Shown: piece by piece, positions 1 to 5,005 of the stretch
Position numbering within the stretch: position 1 is the first letter of the stretch
Layout of the letters: each line of letters begins with the position of its first letter
NCBI GenBank assembly: GCA_016782355.1
Contig: JADHYP010000084.1
Span: forward strand, 1 to 6,064
Source: Candidatus Syntropharchaeum sp.
Lineage (GTDB): Archaea; Halobacteriota; Syntropharchaeia; Alkanophagales; Methanospirareceae
DNA: 6,064 nucleotides
Direction: 5' to 3'
Made by a program: the position numbers and the translations under genes
Notes under the pieces: generated by a model
Database searches by the model: none
What the model saw: only the letters and a program-made list of their open reading frames with translations
Told to the model about the DNA's origin: nothing

Positions 1-276
1 CTCCTCCGTGACTCGTGTATGGTCATAAAACAGTTCCTGTATGATTTGATGAACGATCGAATCAGCTTCTTCTTCCAGTTCTTTGAGTTGCTCACTGATT
101 TGCGGAAGTTCGGAATAATTTACGCCTAATTCTACCAGCAGCGCTGCGGCTTCCACCGCTTTCCCCGCGAGGTCCTCAAAGAGGTCGAAAAATTTCTTCT
201 CCCGCGGTAAAAACCCCTGCATCTTATGCAAAACCGCATTCAATACCAATGTCTTCGGCGCCGCACCTTCTTCCAT
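1..276 (-). CDS. DUF47 / PhoU-like phosphate transport accessory protein, N-terminal part (runs off left edge)
   Basis: Reading the minus strand from the ATG at 274-276 gives 92 open codons to the window edge, so the C-terminal part is missing; DUF47 proteins are usually a little over 200 residues. The N-terminal motif FLPREKKFFDLFEDLAGKAV (residues 22-41), followed by an alanine-rich helix and a charged helix LKELEEEADSIVHQIIQEL (about residues 62-80), is the hallmark of DUF47. This all-helical, PhoU-related family normally sits beside a Pit-type inorganic phosphate permease and is thought to regulate it from the cytoplasm. A permease would lie downstream, left of the window. A purine-rich GGGGGGAAG stretch (about 283-291) sits nine bases before the ATG as a possible Shine-Dalgarno site, and an archaeal promoter lies at 313-328. 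The family call is from motif recognition; the phosphate role is inferred from the family. Confidence 0.85.
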   Translation of the reverse strand, partial: MEEGAAPKTLVLNAVLHKMQGFLPREKKFFDLFEDLAGKAVEAAALLVELGVNYSELPQISEQLKELEEEADSIVHQIIQELFYDHTRVTEE

Positions 277-312
277 ACTTTTCTTCCCCCCGTATATAGA
301 AACCAAAAAGGC

Positions 313-328
313 TATTTAAATCTTTCGG
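313..328 (-). promoter_or_regulatory. Archaeal BRE/TATA promoter for the DUF47 gene
   Basis: On the minus strand the sequence CCGAAAGA (328-321) followed by TTTAAATA (320-313) matches an archaeal purine-rich BRE plus TATA box. Counting about 26 bases from the box centre puts the transcription start near 290, giving a leader of about 14 bases. That leader would carry the G-rich ribosome-binding stretch just before the ATG at 276. The geometry supports an independent promoter rather than read-through from the pyrophosphatase operon. Confidence 0.6.
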
Positions 329-395
329 TTTATTTAATTTTTCTAAATTAATATATAGCAAATGAACAATATATAGATACCGATGCTAAATTTAC

Positions 396-469
396 AACCA
401 CAGATTTCACAAGATAGACACAGACCAGAAATCACAATTTCTCGTGAAAATCTGTGTAATCTTGTGGTT
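396..469. repeat. Imperfect inverted repeat / multi-stem hairpin
   Basis: The outer arms are AACCACA (396-402) and TGTGGTT (463-469). A better stacked fold pairs CACAAGAT (408-415) with ATCTTGTG (459-466), then ACACAGA (418-424) with TCTGTGT (451-457), with an inner hairpin AGAAAT (427-432)/ATTTCT (437-442) around a CACA loop. A further copy of the arm, AACCACAA at 487-494, can pair with TTGTGGTT (462-469). The element lies immediately downstream of the pyrophosphatase stop, so its RNA could act as a 3-prime end or processing structure for the minus-strand operon. The composition (CACAGATT/AATCTGTG blocks) resembles dispersed palindromic repeats found between genes in many genomes. Whether it is repeated elsewhere cannot be judged from this window. 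Confidence 0.65.
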
Positions 470-496
470 AATAAAAGGAGCTAAACAACCACAAAA

Positions 497-1066
497 CTAA
501 GAAATATAATTCAACAATTTCCTGAAAGCTCTGCCTCTATGCGATACTTCACTTTTTTCCGCCCTGCTCATCTCTGCAAATGTCTTCCCCGCTTCCTCAA
601 ACTCAAATATTGGGTCGTAGCCAAATCCCCTTTCCCCCCTTTCCTTCTCCGCTATTTTACCTTCAGCGATGCCGACAAAAAGAATGGGTGCCGTTTTCAC
701 GGATTCGCAGAATGCAACGACAGTTTTAAAAGTAGCTTTTCGCTCTTCACCCTTTTTATCTGCCATCAACTTCAGGATTCCCGCATTCCCTATTTTATTG
801 AAGACGTAAGCGGAGAAAGGACCTGGAAAGCCATTTAAAGCGCGGATAAACAACCCGGAGTCTTCTATGAAGAATGCTTTTTTTATCGCTATCTTCTCTT
901 TTACATATTTAGCACTTTCTTCCGCCACCGCCTCTATTTCTTCAAGCTGTAACTCCGGATAGTCATATTCGAGATGCTCTATTCTTACGTTCTTCGATTC
1001 TGCATCCGCCAAATCTTTTATCTCTTTTACCTTGTTCTTGTTCGTGGTGAGAAAGATCAGTTCCAT
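497..1066 (-). CDS. rdgB: XTP/dITP pyrophosphatase (Ham1/RdgB family inosine triphosphatase)
   Basis: This 189-residue cytoplasmic enzyme is predicted to hydrolyse ITP, dITP and XTP to the monophosphate and pyrophosphate, clearing deaminated purines from the nucleotide pool. It has every signature of the family: the N-terminal TTNKNKVKEI (residues 7-16), EDSGLFI followed by LNGFPGPFSAYV (68-88), GFGYDPIF (147-154), and SHRGRAF near the C-terminus (175-181). The length is normal for archaeal and bacterial members. The ATG start is supported by a purine-rich AGAGG-type stretch just upstream, in the 16-base gap after the UMP kinase stop, so it is probably the last gene of a PAC2-pyrH-rdgB transcript. 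A hairpin-rich repeat follows the stop. The product call is secure by family; the exact substrate preference among ITP, XTP and dITP is not visible. Confidence 0.95.
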   Translation of the reverse strand: MELIFLTTNKNKVKEIKDLADAESKNVRIEHLEYDYPELQLEEIEAVAEESAKYVKEKIAIKKAFFIEDSGLFIRALNGFPGPFSAYVFNKIGNAGILKLMADKKGEERKATFKTVVAFCESVKTAPILFVGIAEGKIAEKERGERGFGYDPIFEFEEAGKTFAEMSRAEKSEVSHRGRAFRKLLNYIS

Positions 1067-1082
1067 CTCTATCGCCTCTGTT

Positions 1083-1766
1083 TCATCGGTGGGATTCCGG
1101 ATTTATCTCCGTGCCGCGATGCTTCCCCTGAACTGCACCGAAAATATCACGCGGATTACTTCCGTCAATGACGATGGTCTTTATCCCGCTTCTTTCTATT
1201 ATCTTCGCTGCAACGGGGTCTATAACAATTCTCGACCCTGCTTTTAGTTCTTCTTTCGCGGTTAGCGCTACGAGTTCCTTTGCCGTCAGCACGTCGTATT
1301 TCCTTGCATCCGGATACCTGCGTGGGTCAGCATCATAGACTCCATCTACCGACGTCACGTCTATGAGGAGGTCAGCGTTTACGTATTCTGCAAGAATCGC
1401 CGCCACTGCATCGGTCGTATAACCCGGGCTTACTCCACCCATCACCGTTATTTTCGCTTCCTCGCCTTTCGCCTTAGCCGCTGTAACTTCTTTATAATCA
1501 GAAAAAGGTTCTGGATACGCATTATGCAAAGCGGAAATAAGCAATTTCGCATTTATTCTCGTCACCGCTATGCCTATATAATCGCAAACGGCTTCGTTCG
1601 CACCCAAATCACGTGCTATTTTTATACATTCTCGCGCTATTTCTCCACCACCGGTGACTACGTATAAATCGCATGATTCCGCAAGCTCCTCCAGGGCCTC
1701 TGCAATTTCTTTTATGCGAGTAGCATCCTTTAAAAAAATGCCGCCCAATGAAATAACCACTTTCAT
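1083..1766 (-). CDS. pyrH: UMP kinase, archaeal type (amino acid kinase family)
   Basis: The 227-residue protein is predicted to transfer phosphate from ATP to UMP, giving UDP for pyrimidine nucleotide synthesis. It belongs to the amino-acid-kinase fold, not the eukaryotic adenylate-kinase-like UMP kinases. Visible landmarks are the N-terminal phosphate-binding strand VVISLGG (residues 3-9), VTGGGEIAREC (37-47), the UMP-side segment CDYIGIAVTRINAKLLISAL (61-80), VMGGVSPGYTTDAVAA (108-123), SVDGVYDADPR (139-149) and KAGSRIVIDPVAAKII (175-190). These match the short archaeal PyrH pattern. The ATG lies 11 bases after the PAC2 stop codon, and only a weak GGAC-like stretch precedes it, so translation may be coupled to the upstream gene. 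Nothing looks truncated or altered. Confidence 0.95.
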   Translation of the reverse strand: MKVVISLGGIFLKDATRIKEIAEALEELAESCDLYVVTGGGEIARECIKIARDLGANEAVCDYIGIAVTRINAKLLISALHNAYPEPFSDYKEVTAAKAKGEEAKITVMGGVSPGYTTDAVAAILAEYVNADLLIDVTSVDGVYDADPRRYPDARKYDVLTAKELVALTAKEELKAGSRIVIDPVAAKIIERSGIKTIVIDGSNPRDIFGAVQGKHRGTEINPESHR

Positions 1767-1777
1767 GGTGTCCGGTC

Positions 1778-2593
1778 TTACCCATACATGTATTGAGAAG
1801 GTTCAGTCCCCACGCCTTCGCCCCGGTAAGTCGCCTTCTCTCTTTGTTCCCTTATTCGCGCTTCCACGGCTTCTGCACCTTTCTCAAGCATCTCTTCTAT
1901 CCTCGCGGTTTCCAACTCTAACCCGGCTAATTTCTTGAATGCTCTAAGAGTTCCGGCACAGGCTCTCAGGTCTTCCGGATATTTCCCTACACCAAGGATA
2001 GAATAACTCTCAATCCCGATTTTTGAAGCAAAGCCAGGTAGAAGCCCGGTCTTACGAATAATGGAATGTCTACCGATATTTTTTCTCGCCATCTTCTTAC
2101 CCCCGTCAGGAACTTCTTTCTTTGAGCCTTCAAAAAAGCCAATATACGCTTCTACTTCCTCCTTCATCTTTCTAAACGGCTCTTGTGCGGGCATGATTAC
2201 CCCCACGGTATATAACTCTTTAACACAAAGCTCTTTTGAGAGTTTAGCCACACACTCAGCCTGTTTATACGCCGCTTTTGGAATATATTCGGTCTCCGGA
2301 TATTTGCCCACGTAACAGAATAATTTCTTCTCCTCGCTGTACCAAATCTCGTCATGCGGGATTTCAAATTCTTCTTCATGTGCTTCTACCATAGGCGGGA
2401 AGTTATAAGAATAGAGATTCAGTATCTTCTCAGAATCCTTTAAAAGCTCCTTTATGTGATATGGTATGATATTCCCCATAGGTGGGAATCCCGCAATCAA
2501 GATATTCTCGTAATTCTTTATCTTCGCTTTAAACTTCTCCTCATCTACGTTCCAATACACAGTAAATTCTTCGATTTCAAATTCTTTGTACAC
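1778..2593 (-). CDS. PAC2 family protein, proteasome assembly chaperone homologue
   Basis: The 271-residue protein matches the PAC2 fold (COG2047/COG1938 type). It has LIAGFPPMGN (residues 32-41) where the family has its conserved GFPG-x-GN loop, SYNFPP (62-67), and GKYPE (96-100). TVGVIMP (129-135) and GLLPGFASKIGIESYSILG (183-201) follow. The last 40 residues form a charged helix and a flexible tail ending Met-Tyr-Gly. PAC2 proteins help assemble 20S proteasome alpha rings, and a C-terminal hydrophobic-Tyr-any (HbYX) triplet is what known members dock into alpha-subunit pockets. The chaperone role here is inferred from fold and tail. The start is GTG: an in-frame TAA lies two codons upstream and a good AAGGAG sits nine bases before it. 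It is first in a likely operon with pyrH and rdgB. It could instead be one of the many uncharacterised archaeal PAC2 paralogues. Confidence 0.85.
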   Translation of the reverse strand: MYKEFEIEEFTVYWNVDEEKFKAKIKNYENILIAGFPPMGNIIPYHIKELLKDSEKILNLYSYNFPPMVEAHEEEFEIPHDEIWYSEEKKLFCYVGKYPETEYIPKAAYKQAECVAKLSKELCVKELYTVGVIMPAQEPFRKMKEEVEAYIGFFEGSKKEVPDGGKKMARKNIGRHSIIRKTGLLPGFASKIGIESYSILGVGKYPEDLRACAGTLRAFKKLAGLELETARIEEMLEKGAEAVEARIREQREKATYRGEGVGTEPSQYMYG

Positions 2594-2602
2594 TCGTTAT
2601 TG

Positions 2603-2608
2603 CTCCTT
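2603..2608 (-). promoter_or_regulatory. Shine-Dalgarno site fixing the GTG start of the PAC2 gene
   Basis: On the minus strand AAGGAG (2608-2603) lies nine bases before the GTG at 2593-2591. The codon two positions upstream of the GTG is TAA, so no earlier in-frame start exists. The first in-frame ATG is at residue 39, inside the conserved PAC2 loop. Together these make GTG the start. Confidence 0.75.
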
Positions 2609-2632
2609 TACATCTTTTCGTTCTTTAATTTA

Positions 2633-2640
2633 ATTATAAA
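2633..2640 (-). promoter_or_regulatory. TATA box for the PAC2-pyrH-rdgB operon
   Basis: On the minus strand TTTATAAT (2640-2633) is preceded by the purine-containing GATGAT. A start about 26 bases beyond the box centre falls near 2610, leaving a leader of roughly 17 bases that just contains the AAGGAG ribosome-binding site. It is the best-placed TATA-like element in the 84-base divergent intergenic region, which is AT-rich, so alternatives cannot be excluded. Confidence 0.45.
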
Positions 2641-2647
2641 ATCATCA

Positions 2648-2656
2648 TATATAAAA
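2648..2656 (+). promoter_or_regulatory. TATA box for the geranylgeranyl reductase gene (predicted leaderless)
   Basis: TATATAAAA at 2648-2656 is a strong archaeal TATA box. A start about 26 bases downstream of its centre coincides with the ATG at 2678, and only a weak GAGAAG precedes that ATG. Both facts point to a leaderless or nearly leaderless transcript. The box lies eight bases from the divergent minus-strand TATA box, so the two pre-initiation complexes would probably compete. Confidence 0.55.
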
Positions 2657-2677
2657 TAAACGTTTGAGAAGCAGCAA

Positions 2678-3859
2678 ATGAAAGAGGAGAGATATGACGT
2701 TGTAGTGGTGGGCGCAGGACCTGCCGGGAGTGTAACAGCGAAAACAGCCGCAGAGCGTGGATTGGACGTCCTTTTGATCGAAAGGAATCAGGAGATAGGC
2801 GTGCCAGTGAAATGCGCGGAAGGAGTGAGCAAAGAAATAGAGAAGTTTGTCGCACCAGATAGGAGATGGATATGCGCAGAGGTAAAAGGGGCGAACATAT
2901 ACGGTCCCGATGGCACGAAGGTGGTCCTGTCGGCAGAAACTATGGATGAAACGGGATATGTGCTCGAAAGAAGGATATTTGATAAGTTTCTTGCAAGCGA
3001 AGCTGCACGTGCTGGTGCCAAGATAAGAGTCAGAACGGAAGCTTATGACCTCATTGAAGAAGATGGGTATGCAAAAGGCGTTTATGTTCGGTGTATGGGC
3101 GAAGATACTCGTATATTCGCGCCAGTCGTGGTTGGTGCAGATGGCGTGGAATCGAAGGTGGGCAGGTGGGCAGGCATTAACACGAGACTGCAACCTTCTA
3201 ATATATCAGTATGCGCGGAGTTCCTCATGTGCGATATAGAACTGAACGGGGATTATTCGGAATTTTTCTTAGGCAGTGAAGTTGCACCAAAAGGCTATGC
3301 CTGGGTATTTCCAAAAGGTGGAGATTGCGCAAATGTTGGTCTCGGGATAGGTGGCGACGTCAGCGATGAAAAGCACCGTGCGCTTGATTATCTGAAGGCA
3401 TTCGTGCGCAATAAGTTCCCGGACGGGAAGACGGTGGCTGAGATGTACGGCGTTGTGCCGCTGAGCGGACCGAGCTACGAAAGCGTGGCAGATGGGCTTA
3501 TTTTAGTCGGCGATGCGGCAAGGCAGGTCAATCCGTTAACCGGAGGCGGCATTTTGTATGCGATGCAGGCAGGCAAAATAGCAGGTGACGTAATAGCGAA
3601 GGCAGTGCAGGAAAAAGATTGTTCAAAGAAGCGATTGTTGGAGTACGAGAACAGGTGGAGAAGCGAGTTTGGAAAAAGGTTAGAAACGGGCTTTAAAGCA
3701 AAGGAATTCCTTTTCAAGCTCTCTGATGAAGACCTCAACACGCTTGCGCATTCTTTAGTAGGTGTAAAAATAAAGGAGCTTAGCACGTGGGCACTGTTGA
3801 TGGAACTCGTGAAAAGGAATCCGAAAATGCTGTTGGGATTGGCGAAGATGCTGCTCTAA
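2678..3859 (+). CDS. Digeranylgeranylglycerophospholipid reductase family flavoprotein (geranylgeranyl reductase)
   Basis: The 393-residue FAD enzyme is predicted to hydrogenate the double bonds of geranylgeranyl chains in archaeal ether lipids, giving saturated archaeol-type membranes. It starts with a Rossmann dinucleotide fold: VVVVGAGPAGS (residues 8-18, GxGxxG) and a strand ending IER (34-36) whose Glu35 binds the adenosine ribose. Next come GVPVKCAEG (41-49), with the Cys46 conserved in the family, and GADG (153-156). The substrate-side motif GYAWVFPKG is at 206-214, and the second FAD motif GDAARQVNPLTGGGI at 278-292. The C-terminus is helical and positively charged and may lie on the membrane; no transmembrane segment or signal peptide is seen. 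Length is typical. The gene is monocistronic and divergent from the PAC2 operon. Archaea often have several paralogues acting on lipids, quinones or other prenyl chains, so the exact substrate is inferred. Confidence 0.9.
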   Translation: MKEERYDVVVVGAGPAGSVTAKTAAERGLDVLLIERNQEIGVPVKCAEGVSKEIEKFVAPDRRWICAEVKGANIYGPDGTKVVLSAETMDETGYVLERRIFDKFLASEAARAGAKIRVRTEAYDLIEEDGYAKGVYVRCMGEDTRIFAPVVVGADGVESKVGRWAGINTRLQPSNISVCAEFLMCDIELNGDYSEFFLGSEVAPKGYAWVFPKGGDCANVGLGIGGDVSDEKHRALDYLKAFVRNKFPDGKTVAEMYGVVPLSGPSYESVADGLILVGDAARQVNPLTGGGILYAMQAGKIAGDVIAKAVQEKDCSKKRLLEYENRWRSEFGKRLETGFKAKEFLFKLSDEDLNTLAHSLVGVKIKELSTWALLMELVKRNPKMLLGLAKMLL

Positions 3860-3862
3860 AAC

Positions 3863-3881
3863 CTTTCTTTAAAAAAGAAAG
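3863..3881 (+). terminator. Hairpin downstream of the geranylgeranyl reductase gene
   Basis: CTTTCTTT (3863-3870) and AAAGAAAG (3874-3881) form a perfect 8-bp stem with a 3-base loop, starting four bases after the stop codon. A second copy of AAAGAAAG at 3889-3896 offers an alternative pairing. The stem is weak (A/T-rich) and no T-tract follows on the plus strand, so it is a candidate 3-prime end or processing structure rather than a classical intrinsic terminator. Confidence 0.4.
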
Positions 3882-4004
3882 CTTTACCAAAGAAAGAACG
3901 CTTACGCTGTTTTGCAGGCAAAAAAGTTTATAATGAGGAGAAAATAGATGAGAGAAAACATCCAACTTAACGCAAGTAAAAGGGTAACAAAATAAGATGG
4001 GCAC

Positions 4005-4090
4005 GGCGTATAACAAAACAGAATATATCTGGCTTCGTGCCTTTGCCACTCCGCCCAAATTCGCCTTCGGGTGGCTCGGCTTATAGAAAC
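4005..4090. repeat. Degraded attC-like palindromic element preceding the methyltransferase
   Basis: The left end GGCGTATAACAAAACA (4005-4020) resembles the left end GCACAACAAAGCA of the palindrome at 4840-4971. The right end TCGGCTTATAGAAAC (4076-4090) resembles that element's TCGGCTATGCTAGAAC. TATAA (4009-4013) pairs with TTATA (4081-4085), and inside it CCGCCC (4051-4056) pairs with GGGTGG (4069-4074) through one G-T wobble. The element is richer in GC than the flanking DNA and codes for nothing recognisable. It lacks a clear GTTRRRY core at its right end (AAACCTT instead), so if it is an attC relative it is eroded. It lies about 75 bases before the methyltransferase start, with the same orientation to its gene as the second element has to the DNA methylase. 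Confidence 0.45.
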
Positions 4091-4099
4091 CTTTTTAAA
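4086..4099 (+). promoter_or_regulatory. BRE/TATA promoter for the methyltransferase
   Basis: GAAACC (4086-4091) directly followed by TTTTTAAA (4092-4099) looks like an archaeal BRE and TATA box. A start about 26 bases from the box centre falls at 4121-4122, exactly on an ATG that opens an 18-codon reading frame, and 43-50 bases before the methyltransferase start. No comparable TATA element sits at the right distance before the downstream DNA methylase, so both genes may depend on this promoter. Confidence 0.45.
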
Positions 4100-4164
4100 G
4101 ATGTAGCAATTAAACTCAAATATGGCATTATCAAATTTCATAAAGCCGACAAAGGGTAAGGCGA

Positions 4165-4789
4165 ATGAAAATGAATAATACTGAAAAATACTGGGATAAA
4201 TTATCTAAGAATTATGAAAAACGTGCCAAAGATAGCACATACGAACAAATTCTGGATAAAACAAAAAAAATATCTTAAACAACCCGATTTTGTTTTGGAT
4301 TTTGGATGTGCAACTGGACTATATTCAATTAAATTTGCCTCGAATGTGAAAACTATTATAGGTATTGATATATCATCAAAAATGATTGAGATTGCAAATA
4401 GAAATGCTCTTACCCCTAATATTAAGAATATCTCTTTTTCACAATCTACAATATTTAATGAAGAATTGAAAAAGGAGTCATTTAATATAATACTGTCATT
4501 TAACATAATTCATTTTTTAGAAAACACGCAAGAAGGAATTCAAAGACTGAACGAATTATTAAGACCTGGAGGGTTAATTATTTCCTCAACAGCATGTATG
4601 GGCGAGAAGTCATTAATGAATTCTTTCGTATTCTTTTTGATGAAATTTGGTGTATTCCCGAGATTTAGATTCTTTAAGAAAACAGAGTTGGAGGAAGTTT
4701 TTACTCAAGGAGGTTTTACAATAATCGAATCAAAAGTATTGACCTATCATCCAACAATTGAATATTATATTGTAGCAAAAAAACTATGA
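4165..4789 (+). CDS. Class I SAM-dependent methyltransferase, reading frame split by one extra A
   Basis: Two overlapping frames together encode one small methyltransferase. The first runs from ATG 4165 (or 4171) and reads MNNTEKYWDKLSKNYEKRA...ILDKTKK, a typical N-terminal helix. It stops at 4276-4278 right after an A8 run (4263-4270). With seven A the frame would join directly to YLKQPDFVLDFGCATG, giving a protein of about 207 residues. The joined product has SAM motif I VLDFGCATG, an acidic strand-2 end IIGIDIS, and the post-motif LLRPGGLIISS with a C-terminal YYIVAKKL strand. This is the Methyltransf_11/25 type; the substrate is not visible. A frame starting at ATG 4214 covers only the second part, and its first 17 residues look out of frame. 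AAAGGG (4151-4156) or AAGG (4158-4161) serve as ribosome-binding site. Base use is much more AT-rich than in the reductase. The shift may be an assembly error, slippage or a real mutation. Confidence 0.75.
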
Positions 4790-4839
4790 AAAACTCTTAT
4801 AAGTGATAAAAAGTGTTAAAGAATTCTCCCAAGCCCATC

Positions 4840-4971
4840 GCACAACAAAGCATAGCCGCTACGTCGCTGGCGCTCCTCGGCCTCCGCGCCAAGATATGGA
4901 AGACGGCGCTGCGGCACATTGGCCTTCGCGGGTACGCTCAGGCCAACGTCGGCTATGCTAGAACGTTAGGC
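4840..4971. repeat. attC-like GC-rich imperfect palindrome between the two methyltransferase genes
   Basis: The ends are GCACAAC (4840-4846) and GTTAGGC (4965-4971). The right end fits the integron R-prime core GTTRRRY, and the left end matches its complement GCCTAAC at five of seven positions. Just inside, AGCATAGCCG (4849-4858) and CGGCTATGCT (4950-4959) are perfect 10-base complements, like the L boxes. The centre contains further hairpins, TGGCGC/GCGCCA (4868-4873/4886-4891) and TTGGCCT/AGGCCAA (4919-4925/4940-4946). The total of 132 bases lies within the known attC size range. The element is far more GC-rich than the genes on either side. It is translated in no convincing protein, although one frame stays open through it. 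It could be a true cassette recombination site or an unrelated dispersed palindromic repeat. Confidence 0.6.
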
Positions 4972-4995
4972 GAAATAGTTGGACTAATAATAAAT

Positions 4996-5001
4996 GGTGA
5001 T
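4996..5001 (+). promoter_or_regulatory. Shine-Dalgarno site fixing the start of the DNA methyltransferase
   Basis: GGTGAT (4996-5001) is an exact complement to the archaeal 16S rRNA 3-prime end and lies four bases before the ATG at 5006. An in-frame ATG at 4994 overlaps this site and so is the less likely start. Confidence 0.7.
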
Positions 5002-5005
5002 AGAG

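Larger units (their letters stand above)
3860..4164. other. Intergenic region of 305 bases with hairpin, degraded palindrome and promoter
   Basis: No convincing gene is seen here. From left to right it holds a perfect A/T-rich hairpin right after the reductase stop (3863-3881). An AT-rich stretch follows with a GAGGAG before a 15-codon reading frame (3948-3995) that looks like chance or relic. After that come a GC-richer palindromic element (4005-4090) and a BRE/TATA promoter (4086-4099) leading to the methyltransferase. A minus-strand reading frame of 79 codons across this region reads through the palindrome and has no recognisable protein features. Confidence 0.6.

Noticed and set aside
351..376. 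Repeated TATATAG heptamers (also at 293-299)
   Set aside because: Short AT-only words in an AT-rich intergenic stretch; three copies with irregular spacing are not convincing as an operator or CRISPR-like array.
2645..3193. A 182-codon minus-strand frame opposite the geranylgeranyl reductase
   Set aside because: It is a shadow of a strongly supported coding sequence; its Cys/His/Phe-rich composition is typical of the antisense of an archaeal gene.
3948..3995. A 15-codon frame (MRENIQLNASKRVTK) with GAGGAG seven bases upstream
   Set aside because: The spacing is good but the peptide is tiny and unrecognised, and the region looks like decayed intergenic DNA; a chance match is more likely.
3902..4141. 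A 79-codon minus-strand frame with a hydrophobic C-terminal half
   Set aside because: It runs through the palindromic element and across the predicted methyltransferase promoter, lacks a ribosome-binding site and shows no family features.
4201..4506. A 101-codon minus-strand frame opposite the methyltransferase
   Set aside because: It is antisense to the conserved SAM-binding domain and has no features of its own.
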